A stretch of DNA of 64,000 nucleotides, taken from DATBJG01 sp963790545. Lineage in GTDB: Bacteria > Acidobacteriota > Vicinamibacteria > Vicinamibacterales > JAMQPK01. The first letter of the stretch is position 1, and the number at the start of each line of letters is the position of its first letter. Where the stretch lies: positions 124,001 to 188,000 of the forward strand of contig CAWBPA010000020.1 of the NCBI GenBank assembly GCA_963790545.1, read 5' to 3'. Shown here piece after piece: positions 27,117 to 34,961 of the stretch. Position numbers and translations under genes: made by a program. The notes below the pieces were generated by a model that saw only the letters and a program-made list of their open reading frames with translations, did no database searches and was not told where the DNA came from.

Positions 27117-27193
27117 TGGTGCCGGTGCAGGGACTTGAACCCCGGACTCCGCGGATATGAGCCGCGTGCTCTAACCAACTGAGCTACACCGGC
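27117..27193 (-). tRNA. tRNA with CAU anticodon (Ile2 or elongator Met)
   Basis: A full cloverleaf of 77 nt: acceptor GCCGGTG/CACCGGC, D arm GCTC...GAGC, anticodon stem CGCGG/CCGCG, T arm CGGGG/CCCTG (one G-T pair) and an encoded CCA end. The anticodon CAT is at 27157-27159. A G1-C72 pair rules out initiator tRNA. CAU tRNAs are either elongator Met or the AUA-reading Ile2 (lysidine); proximity to tilS suggests Ile2, but identity elements alone do not decide it. Position 38 is U, where A is usual. Confidence 0.93.
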
Positions 27194-27226
27194 GCGAACT
27201 CTTAATTCTAACAGAAGACTCCCCTG

Positions 27227-27250
27227 CGCACGCTAAAGCGTGCGCGCTAC
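27227..27250. repeat. Hairpin repeat (CGCACGCT stem, CGCTAC flank)
   Basis: The third close copy of the element at 6650 and 16794. It lies between queA and the tRNA gene, just after the queA stop. Confidence 0.75.
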
Positions 27251-27255
27251 GGACG

Positions 27256-28299
27256 TCACACAATCAGCATCGCATCCCCGTAGCTGTAGAAGCGATAGCG
27301 GCGTGCAACCGCTTCTTGGTACGCCGCAAGCACCGTCGTCCGGCCGGCAAATGCGGAGACCAGCATGAGCAGCGAAGACCGGGGAAGATGAAAGTTCGTC
27401 AGTAATGCCCCCGTCGCGGCGAATTCGAATCCCGGGTAAATGAAGAGATCTACGAGACCCGTCGACGGCTCAACCTGCCCTGAACCACGGGCTACAGAAG
27501 CTTCGAGGGTTCGCACGGTGGTAGTGCCCACCGCCACGATTCGACGCCCCTCATTCCGGGCTCTGGTTATGGCCCGAGCGGCGGCCGCGCCGATGGCGAA
27601 AGATTCCGGATCAACGACATGCTCTTCCACGCGCTCAGAGCGGACAGGCTTGAAGGTGCCGTACCCCACATGCAGCGTGATCTCCGCACGTTCCACGCCC
27701 CTGGCGTCCAGCATCTGCAGGAGCGACGGGGTGAAATGGAGACCGGCCGTGGGCGCCGCAACCGATCCGGTGATGCTCGCATAGACGGTCTGGTAACGTT
27801 CGCGGTCTTCGAGTTCGTCCGGTCGCCGAATGTACGGCGGCAGGGGCACGTGCCCAATCCTCCCGATGATGTCCATGACATCTCGTTCGTCGTCGGCCCA
27901 CAATTTGATTGTTCGACGTCCATGAAAGTGCCGCTCTAAAACTTCGCCAGACAGCTGTGGCGGCTCACCAAATTCGACCTGGTCACCGGGTTTCAGTTTC
28001 TGCCCCGGGTGCATCAGCGCCTCCCACCGCTCCTCATCGAGTCGGCGGAGCAGGAGACACTCGACAGCTCCTCCGCTCGGCACGCGCCGACCGAGCAGGC
28101 GAGCGAGGATGACCCTGGTGTTGTTGACGACCAGAAGATCGCCGCGCTTCAGCCACGACGGCAACTCACCAATGGTTGTGTGAGTCATCACACCAGAGCG
28201 GCGATCGAGTACCAACAACCGAGACGACTCACGGTTGGGAAGAGGCTCCTGAGCTATGAGTTCGGCGGGGAGATCGAAATCGAAGTCAGCAACGAGCAT
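27256..28299 (-). CDS. queA: tRNA preQ1-34 S-adenosylmethionine ribosyltransferase-isomerase QueA
   Basis: Transfers and isomerises the ribosyl group of SAM onto preQ1 in tRNA, making epoxyqueuosine. The 347-residue protein begins with FDFDLPAELIAQEPLPNRESSRLL and contains GDLLVVNNTRVI, SVAAPTAGLHFTPSLL, LHVGYGTFKPVR and TNFHLPRSSLLMLVSAFAG, all hallmark blocks. Together with queC and queE in this window it indicates a complete or near-complete queuosine route in the genome. Confidence 0.96.
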   Translation of the reverse strand: MLVADFDFDLPAELIAQEPLPNRESSRLLVLDRRSGVMTHTTIGELPSWLKRGDLLVVNNTRVILARLLGRRVPSGGAVECLLLRRLDEERWEALMHPGQKLKPGDQVEFGEPPQLSGEVLERHFHGRRTIKLWADDERDVMDIIGRIGHVPLPPYIRRPDELEDRERYQTVYASITGSVAAPTAGLHFTPSLLQMLDARGVERAEITLHVGYGTFKPVRSERVEEHVVDPESFAIGAAAARAITRARNEGRRIVAVGTTTVRTLEASVARGSGQVEPSTGLVDLFIYPGFEFAATGALLTNFHLPRSSLLMLVSAFAGRTTVLAAYQEAVARRYRFYSYGDAMLIV

Positions 28300-28302
28300 T
28301 GG

Positions 28303-28343
28303 CTTCAGGCTTTAGGTCTAGAGCCTATAGGCCCTAAGCCTTA
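28303..28343. repeat. CTTTAGG/CCTAAG word palindrome before queA
   Basis: Words ggctttagg and tctagagcc and the complementary ccctaagcc lie between the GNAT gene stop and the queA start. The same dialect is found at 46517-46618 and 55683-55725. Confidence 0.6.
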
Positions 28344-29009
28344 ATGAAGCTTTGGGCCCCAGACGGCTTTTGCCTGATACCAATCCTCGCGCAGAATCGA
28401 CCACAGCACCTGATCGAGGTGTTCACCGTTGCGGAAGAACGATCGCCGCAACACGCCTTCCTGCAGGGCGCCCACTTTTCGCAGCGCCCCATTTCCACGA
28501 CCGTTGCGCACACAGGACCGCGCTTCCAGCCGGTTGACGCCAATCTCCTCAAAGGCGAAATCGACGACGAGGCGCGCACACTCCAGAAACACGCCCGTAC
28601 CCCAGAAACCCGAGCCGATAGCAAAGCCCCATTCAGCGGTCGCGAATCCAGGTTCGAGCTGACGGACTTGAAATAACCCGATCGCTGTCTCATAACCCAC
28701 CGGAACCACAGCAAAGCACACGTAGGTGCCGGCCAGACGCTGGTTATGGGTCCACTGAATGAATTGCTCGAATCCTTCCACGGTTGTGGGCGGCGGCGAG
28801 ATGAAGCGCGCCACTTCTTCGGACCCCAACATTGCGAGCAACGAGGGCGCGTCAGACAGACGAAGTTCGCGCAGCGTCGCTGTGGTCCCATTCAGCAGCG
28901 GCAACCCGCTGCGCCAGTCAGACGTCGTGACGTCCTGGCCTGAGGCGGCTGTCGCGGCCGGCTGCTGCAGTCTTACCCCGAGCTCGGGCTGGAAAGGCAT
29001 CTTTTCCAT
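28341..29009 (-). CDS. GNAT acetyltransferase (RimJ/RimL-like), module copy 1
   Basis: A 222-residue GNAT-fold protein with the blocks LRELRLSDAPSLLAML, RFISPPPTTVEGFEQFI, ATAEWGFAIGSGFWGTGVF (acetyl-CoA strand and P-loop area) and GVNRLEARSCVRNGRGNGA, as in RimJ/RimL N-terminal acetyltransferases. The first 40 residues (Gln- and Ala-rich, MEKMPFQPELGVRLQQP) are not part of the fold. It lies 109 bp after the DNIVWGS-repeat subtilase. A close homologue lies in the same relative position after a second subtilase (31830-32551), so the pair seems to be a functional unit. Substrate unknown. Confidence 0.85.
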   Translation of the reverse strand: MEKMPFQPELGVRLQQPAATAASGQDVTTSDWRSGLPLLNGTTATLRELRLSDAPSLLAMLGSEEVARFISPPPTTVEGFEQFIQWTHNQRLAGTYVCFAVVPVGYETAIGLFQVRQLEPGFATAEWGFAIGSGFWGTGVFLECARLVVDFAFEEIGVNRLEARSCVRNGRGNGALRKVGALQEGVLRRSFFRNGEHLDQVLWSILREDWYQAKAVWGPKLH

Positions 29010-29118
29010 TAGAAAAGCCCTCCCTTTTCTGAGCCCGCCGGCTGAGTCGATTGCATCGGGAGTGAATCAGCTGGCGCCACGACTTCCATGGGGAGCGAGT
29101 CGCGCCGGCGGCTGAACA

Positions 29119-31377
29119 TCAGTCGTCTCCGGGACGTCCGGAGGCGGCTGCACCTCTTGCGGCGGCCCGGACGTCAGAAGCCGGCAACGGGTCGGTCGTC
29201 GGTTGTGAATCGGCCGGTGGCTGCGAATTCGGCGGCAGGAACAACGTCGGCCAGACTGCCGGGTCGGCCATCGTGAAGTCGGTCTCGTCGGGCCACACCT
29301 GAACCTGCTGGGTGTTGCTGCCCCAGACGATATTGTCGAGGCCGCTGCTGCCCCAAACGATGTTGTCGTCGCCACTGCTGCCCCAGACGATGTTGTCGTC
29401 GTCAGAACTGCCCCACACGATGTTGTCGTCGCCCGAGCTGCCCCACACGATGTTGTCGTCCCCGTTGCTACCCCAGACTATGTTGTCGTAGTCAGAGCTG
29501 CCCCACACGATGTTGTCGTCGTTGCCCGCGCTGCCCCACACGATGTTGTCGCAGTCTGCGCCCCCGCAGTCCGAACCCCAGACGATGTTGTCGTCGTCAC
29601 TGCTGCCCCACACGATGTTGTCGCAGTTCGGGTCGGTGCAGTTGGAGCCCCAAACGATGTTGTCGTCACCGCTGCTGCCCCACACGATGTTGTCATCGTC
29701 AGAGCTGCCCCACACGATGTTGTCGTAGTCGTCGCCGGCGCTGCCCCAGACGATGTTGTCGCCGTCGCCATCGATGGCCGAGCCCCAGACGATGTTGTCG
29801 TCCCATGCATTGGCGGTTGGCAGTAGCACACCACCGCTCAGCCGCTGGTTGCCCCAAATGATGTGATGACTCCAGTGGGGGTTGTTCGGATACGGCGTGC
29901 CCGGCTCATGGTTCGCGAACGCCCTCGCCATTTCGATGGCGCCCATCGTGTTGAGGAATCCCGCGCCCTGCGTCAACCCGTTGTAGTCGGGATAGACCTG
30001 CGCGGTGTACTGGAGAATCGCCTTCACGAGGTTTGGTGTCAGCGTCGGGTTGGCTTCGAGCATCAACGCGACCGACCCCGCCACCACCGGCGCCGCCATG
30101 CTCGTTCCGCTCAGGCTGAGATAGGGCTGATGGGCCGTCGGCCGATATCCACCCACCAGGAACGGACTCTTGAGCGCGAAGAACAGGCTCGTCGGATCGG
30201 CCAGCGAAATCGTGCCGGTTCCCGGGGCGACGAGATCCGGCTTCGCGGTGTAGTCGAGGAACGTCGGACCACGAGAGCTGAACCGTGCGATCTCGTCGTC
30301 GGTCCGATTCACCGTACCCTTGGTGCTCGACGCGCCAACCGTCAAGACCCAGGGCGCGTTGCCAGGGGCCGTGATCCCGCCGTACTGAGTGTTGCCCTGT
30401 GCGTTCCTTCCCAGGTTGCCGGCCGCTGCCACGACGACGATCCCGGCGTCGGCAGCACGCTTCGCCGCGAGTGTCAAAGGATCGGTCGTGAACGACTCAT
30501 AGATGCGCGCCCCAATCGAAAGATTGATGACGCGAATGTTGTAGGTGTCTTTGTTGGTGAGCGCGTAGTCGAGTGCGGCAATGATGTTGCTGATGGTGCC
30601 GTTGCCATTGCTGTCAAGCACTTTCAGCGCGATCAGGTGCGCTCCCGGCGCCATGCCGGCCTTGTACCCAAACGAATCGTGGCCATTCCCGAGAATCGTG
30701 CCGGCTATATGCGTGCCGTGCCCGTTGTCGTCGTAGGGCATCGGCAGGCCGTTGACGAAGTCAACGAACTTCACCACCCGCTGATTGCCGTAGGGATAGA
30801 TGCCAGACCCCATCAAATCGTCGTGCCAACCCGACACGCCCGAATCGACCACAGCCACGCCGATGCCAGCGCCTGTGTAGCCATAAGCGAGCTGCGCTGT
30901 TCGCGCGCCGGTGGTCACCGCAGTCCGGTTGTTGTGCTTGTGAATCGGGCGGTCGTGATGAATGCTCAGGACGGCGGGATGCCTGGCCAGCCTCTTCAGC
31001 TGTCCATCCGAAAGCTCGACAACCTGCCCGTTGTAAGTGCGCAGCCGCTTGCCCAGCGTGCCGCCGAAAGCCCGAATGTCGGACGCTGAGGTTTCCCAAC
31101 CCGGCTTGAGCTCGATGATGACGCGGCTTCGACCGAGTCCGCGATTCGCACGCCGACGAAGCTCACGATCGAGCTGGCGCGATCCATCGTCGGGCACTCC
31201 TCGCAGTTCGCGGTCGCGCTTCGCAGCGTTCGCTCCCGACTGTTTGGCCGCTGCGGCCGCCTTACGGGCAGATTTGGAAGCGTTCCCGCCTAAGGCACCT
31301 GGCGCGGCATAGACGGTGCCGCCAATGGTCAAGCTCGCTACCAGGGCCAGTGTTGCGGTGACTTGTGAGCGTCTCAA
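29119..31377 (-). CDS. Secreted S8 subtilisin-like protease with 15 DNIVWGS repeats, module copy 1
   Basis: A 752-residue exported serine protease. The order is: signal peptide (RRSQVTATLALVASLTIGG, cut after VYAA), a charged Ala/Lys/Arg-rich stretch, an inhibitor I9-like prodomain (VIIELKPGW and following) and the S8 catalytic domain with Asp in AVVDSGVSG (about 177), His in GHGTHIAG (about 222) and Ser in SGTSMAAPV (about 426). A tail (about 520-690) then holds 15 copies of DNIVWGS spaced by D/S/G-rich residues; two spacers carry a Cys pair (NCTDPNC, DCGGADC). I chose the TTG at 31377 because GGAGG lies six bases upstream and the signal peptide begins there. The longer open frame has no conserved N-terminus. 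The role of the repeat is unknown; surface attachment or metal binding are guesses. Confidence 0.9.
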   Translation of the reverse strand: MRRSQVTATLALVASLTIGGTVYAAPGALGGNASKSARKAAAAAKQSGANAAKRDRELRGVPDDGSRQLDRELRRRANRGLGRSRVIIELKPGWETSASDIRAFGGTLGKRLRTYNGQVVELSDGQLKRLARHPAVLSIHHDRPIHKHNNRTAVTTGARTAQLAYGYTGAGIGVAVVDSGVSGWHDDLMGSGIYPYGNQRVVKFVDFVNGLPMPYDDNGHGTHIAGTILGNGHDSFGYKAGMAPGAHLIALKVLDSNGNGTISNIIAALDYALTNKDTYNIRVINLSIGARIYESFTTDPLTLAAKRAADAGIVVVAAAGNLGRNAQGNTQYGGITAPGNAPWVLTVGASSTKGTVNRTDDEIARFSSRGPTFLDYTAKPDLVAPGTGTISLADPTSLFFALKSPFLVGGYRPTAHQPYLSLSGTSMAAPVVAGSVALMLEANPTLTPNLVKAILQYTAQVYPDYNGLTQGAGFLNTMGAIEMARAFANHEPGTPYPNNPHWSHHIIWGNQRLSGGVLLPTANAWDDNIVWGSAIDGDGDNIVWGSAGDDYDNIVWGSSDDDNIVWGSSGDDNIVWGSNCTDPNCDNIVWGSSDDDNIVWGSDCGGADCDNIVWGSAGNDDNIVWGSSDYDNIVWGSNGDDNIVWGSSGDDNIVWGSSDDDNIVWGSSGDDNIVWGSSGLDNIVWGSNTQQVQVWPDETDFTMADPAVWPTLFLPPNSQPPADSQPTTDPLPASDVRAAARGAAASGRPGDD
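29310..29805 (-). repeat. Coding repeat array for DNIVWGS units (copy 1)
   Basis: Fifteen near-identical 21-base blocks (gacaacatcgtNtggggNagc in the coding sense) are separated by 6-24 bases. Synonymous positions are almost fixed, which points to recent expansion or gene conversion. Spacers vary more than the blocks. Confidence 0.9.
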
Positions 31378-31829
31378 GCAGTGCCTCCGTTGTCGCGATC
31401 CCAATCGACGGGACCCTCGCCGAGGCCTGTAAAGGCAAAGCCGCTGCCAAAGAGTGCTTTGGTGTGATCGCGTGTCGCTAATGGATTTCATTTCAAGCAG
31501 ATAGCTGACTCTGTATCCGTGAGGCAACGACAAGAAGTTGCGCGCAGACCGAAGCATCGTGATCCGGAACGGCACACGCCGATCACACAACAGCGCTAAA
31601 TCGCGCGTAACTTGCTGATAGTGCGTCGTCTTTGGGGATTTACGATTTTGAGACGTGATGCGCCGTTTCTGGCGCATCTTGGAACTCGATGGTGCAGGGG
31701 CTTGGTGTGGGACGCCGGGCGTTCGACAGTTGTGGTACGCGGATAGTCTGTGGGTCGAAGGCCGGACCTTTAGGTCCGGCATTTCGGCGGGGCTAAAAGC
31801 CCCGCCCTACGTACTGGCGCTGTGTGCTC
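31378..31829. other. Long leader/intergenic region upstream of the protease, with hairpins
   Basis: No gene is supported in these 452 bases. Near the TTG start lie GGAGG (31384-31388, minus) and, further up, small perfect hairpins including CCAAAG-CACT-CTTTGG (31447-31462). At the far end are two repeat hairpins, gccggacc/ggtccggc (31761-31780) and ggcggggct/agccccgcc with a CTACG flank (31786-31811), just after the second GNAT gene. No convincing sigma-70 promoter was found. Confidence 0.5.
31761..31811. repeat. Twin hairpin repeats downstream of the second GNAT gene
   Basis: Two adjacent members of the hairpin family: stem gccggacc/ggtccggc around TTTA-like bases, and stem ggcggggct/agccccgcc followed by ctacg. 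The stem sequence differs between them but pairing and loop type are kept. Confidence 0.7.
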
Positions 31830-32551
31830 TCAGTGGTACTTGGGACCCCAAACGGCCTTGGCCTGACGCCAGTCCTCGCGGAGGATGGACCACAGGTGCT
31901 GGTCGTAGCGGGTACCATGACGGGTGAACGACCCGCGGAGCACTGCTTCGTGAACCGCACCGAGCTTTTGCAGTGCTCCATTGCCCCGTCCGTTATGGAC
32001 GGAAGCCCGAGCCTCGAGACGATTGACGCCGACCTGCTCGAAAGCAAAATCAATCACGAGCCTGGCCCCCTCTACAAAAATGCCCGAGCCCCAGAACTGA
32101 GAGCCCAGGACGAATCCCCACTCGGCCGTCGCAAAATCAGGATCGAGACCTCGCACCTGGAACAGCCCGACCGCAACATCCAAGTCCTTTCGGAACGACC
32201 GCAAAGCACACATATCGTCCGGCTGCGCGTTGCAGCTGGGCCCAGGCAATGAATCGCTCGAACCCTTCCACCGTCGTGGGCGGCGGCGAAATGAACCTCG
32301 AGACTTCTTCGACGGAAAGCGAGCTCCAGGAGTGAAGCCGCATCAGAAGGTCGGAGCTCACGAAGCGTGAGCGCACGCCCCTCCAGTGACGGAAGCCCTT
32401 TCCGCCAGGCTCCTTCGCACAGGTCGAGTCCGGGACGGTGCGCTTGCTCGCGATCCAACCCGAGCGGCAACTCACTCGACGAGCGTGCCGGCCGTACGAC
32501 GCCGGTTCCGATATCGTCGCGAAGCATCATGGTTTCCATTGATGTCTCCAT
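31830..32551 (-). pseudogene. GNAT acetyltransferase, module copy 2, two frame breaks
   Basis: When three frames are joined the product is about 240 residues and very similar to copy 1: RFISPPPTTVEGFERFIAWA, GRYVCFAVVP, ATAEWGFVLGSQFWGSGIF, GVNRLEARASVHNGRGNGA and an end KAVWGPKYH (copy 1: KAVWGPKLH). Frame breaks lie near 32325 and near 32180; the second is one extra G in an aaagg run. The start ATG (32551) lies 6 bp after the stop of the second subtilase. It may be a true pseudogene or an intact gene with sequence errors. Confidence 0.75.
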
Positions 32552-32557
32552 TGGCGG

Positions 32558-34543
32558 TTACCGTCCGTTCCCGCCGTAGAAGAGCACATCGCTGCCCCAG
32601 ACGATGTTGTCGTCACTTCCCCACACGATGTTGTCGTCGTCGACTACCCCAGACGATGTTGTCGTCGTCGAGACTGCCCCAGACGATGTTGTCGTCGCTG
32701 CCCCACACAATGTTGTCGCCGAGATTCAAGCCGATGAGACCCGAACCCCACACGATGTTGTCGGCCCACTCGGCGACGCTGCCCCACACGATGTTGTCGT
32801 CGTCTGCGCTACCCCACACGATGTTGTCGTCGCCCGACGTGCTGCCCCACACGATGTTGTCGTCGCTGCCCCACACGATGTTGTCGTTCCACACCGACTG
32901 GTTGTGGGTGACGAGTCCACTCCCCCAGACGATGTTGTCGTCCCAGAGAATGCTCTGGCGCCACGTATAAGACTGCCTGGCGATCACCGTCGACCCGAAC
33001 GCCCCCGTTGAGGGGCCCGTGAGCCAGTAGTTGGGCGGTGCAATCGATCCGTCGATACGCGCAGCCAGCGCGATCGCGCCACCCGCATTGATGCCTCCGG
33101 CGCCTTGGGTCAGCTCGTCGTAGAGCTCTCCGTTGTCGTCCCGAACCGGAATGGCGGTGAACTGCAGAAGGGCTTTGACCGCGCCGCTCGAGAGCGGTGA
33201 AATGTGCGAGCGCGTCCCAGCATTTTGTGCGTCATGGTCGACACATGCCGACCGTTGGCTTCGAGGACGGTCGCGACCACGCCGCTGGCGACCGCAGTCG
33301 CCATGCTGGTCCCACTCAGCCGGCGCGTATCTTGCTGTAGTCGGAGCCATGGTCCAGACAGCGTCTTCATGAGCGTGCTGGTCAACGGCAGCGTCGACAT
33401 GAGCGAGTCGCCGGGCGCGACCAGGTCCGGCTTCAGAAAGCCGTCGTACCACGTAGGACCGCGCGAGCTGTAGGGCGCCACTCGATCGTCATCTCGGCCA
33501 ACGGTGTTGAACGTCTGCAGTCGCACCGATCGTGATCGCGTTAGGGCTGTTGCCAGGCGATGTAATGCCTGCGTACCCCGGCTCGCCCGTTTCCGGATTG
33601 ATGCCGAAGTTCCCGGCCGCGACGACGACTTTGACACCCGAGCGAACCGTCTCTTGCACGGCAATGACGAGCGGGTCGGTTTCCGCCTTTTCGTAAATGG
33701 GATGGCCGAGCGACAGGTTCGCAACCTGGATGTTGTAACGCTGCTTGTTCGTGCGGACCCACTGAAGCGCCTTGATGACATCGCTCGTCCGACCCGATCC
33801 CTCTTCGTCGAGTACCTTTCAGCCCAATCAACGTGGCACCTGGCGCAACGCCACTGTTGGCTCCGGCAATCAGACCGGCCACGTGGGTCCCGTGACCGTA
33901 GTCATCAAACGGGATTCGTGGACTTGCACGTCAGTCATAGGTGCAGTCGATAAACGCCGCAATCCGTCCCCTGAAGTCAGCCAGCGGTGCGATACCGGAA
34001 TCGATGACCGCGACGACCACGCCGGTGCCGATCGGCGAGTCATCGTTCAGCCCGAAAGTGTGACGCAGGTTCTCTTCATTCACTCTGGCAAGAGTCTGTT
34101 GCGCGGTCAGGAGGACCGGACGCCGGCGATGTCCGCGTTGTCGTGCTATAGGTGTCGATTCTGCTCTTCTCCCGTAGGCATCGGCTCTGACCAGCGCGTC
34201 GATCGACACGGACAGGATCGCGCTCGCTCTCAGCAAGCGCATCGAGATCCTCCGAATGAATCTTCGCCGCGATCGTGTTGAGATCGGCATCGTCCATCGC
34301 AATCACGTCGCCGTGATCTGCAAGCGCCTTGCTGATCGTCGGGCTGCTTCCGGGACGCGTGCGGATGATGACGCGGTGCCTCGAACTCCCACGACGAGAG
34401 TCGTTGTTGAGCGCGCGATCGAATTTCTTGGAGTGTTTTCTGACGCCGTGACGTTCGCCCTGCGCTGCGGCGGTCACCGACGGCAACGACGCAGACAAGA
34501 GCGCAACGACGGCGGTGACTTGCGAGAGACGTGTGAGGATCAT
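32558..34543 (-). pseudogene. Secreted S8 subtilase with DNIVWGS repeats, module copy 2, broken
   Basis: A paralogue of the protease at 29119. The N-terminus MILTRLSQVTAVVALLSASL is a signal peptide like that of copy 1. Catalytic Asp (VVAVIDSGIAPL), His (DDYGHGTHVAGL) and Ser (SGTSMATAVA) are all present, but in different frames. Frame breaks lie near 34210, 33810 (extra G in IGLK), 33515, 33230 and 32645, and an in-frame TGA lies at 33931-33933 (after FIDCTYD). The tail has 11 DNIVWGS units and ends DVLFYGGNGR. Seven frame breaks plus one stop in the 2.7-kb module is far above the local rate, so real decay is plausible; poor local read quality is the alternative. Confidence 0.8.
32587..32945 (-). 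repeat. Coding repeat array for DNIVWGS units (copy 2)
   Basis: Eleven blocks of the same 21-base word as in 29310-29805, with longer and less regular spacers (for example GLIGLNLG, VAEWA, GLVTHNQSVWN). Confidence 0.85.
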
Positions 34544-34961
34544 GTGCCGCCATGAAGAGCAAACGTGCGGCCATGACTTCGTACGTTTCTAAGTGCAGGG
34601 TCACGAAAGCTTTACAACCGATTACAGTTTCGTGGCCTGTGCAAGCGTGTGGAGTATTGCAACAATCAGACACGCGCTGCAACGTCTTAACTGTTTAGAA
34701 TCAGTTAGTTACGAGGATATGTTTACGACGGCACACGATGATCTGCTTTGGCACATTGTGATCAATGCGGGTCACTCACGCGTGCGCAGACCTAACCAGT
34801 GCAGGCACAAAGAGATCGGCTGATAAGTTGCTCGATGACGGTTCGCACGGATCGATCAGTTTCTGCGTACTTCGCTGCGGGACCGCGGGGGCTGACAGAA
34901 CCGGGGTCGGGAGTCTTTTCGAACGATTCTGATCGAGCGAAAAAGACTCCCGACCCCTTTT
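34544..34961. other. Intergenic region between subtilase copy 2 and fabH
   Basis: No gene is supported in these 418 bases. Upstream of the subtilase is a strong hairpin at 34594-34643 (CACGAAA/TTTCGTG core with a CAGG/CCTG-type extension and 19-nt loop). The fabH end carries a long inverted repeat (34903-34957). The middle is AT-richer than its surroundings and shows no other clear signal. Confidence 0.6.
34903..34957 (-). terminator. Long inverted repeat after fabH, likely transcription terminator
   Basis: Arms ggggtcgggagtctttt and aaaagactcccgacccc (17 bp, perfect) flank a 20-base loop, 5 bp beyond the fabH stop. The A/T tract sits at the loop side of the stem, so it is not a textbook rho-independent terminator; it may also be a member of the GGGGTC palindrome family. 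Confidence 0.55.

Noticed and set aside
29310..29805. Regular 21-base repeats with short spacers, CRISPR-like at first sight
   Set aside because: Spacers are too short and in frame, and the repeat encodes DNIVWGS in a protease tail; no cas genes are near.
31378..31500. Possible c-di-GMP (GEMM) riboswitch before the subtilase
   Set aside because: The conserved GEMM core (GGCAAACC and GACGCAAAGCC) is not present; only simple hairpins are.
31378..31782. N-terminal extension of the first subtilase to an ATG at 31782
   Set aside because: The extension crosses hairpin repeats and has no conserved residues; the TTG at 31377 has GGAGG and a signal peptide.
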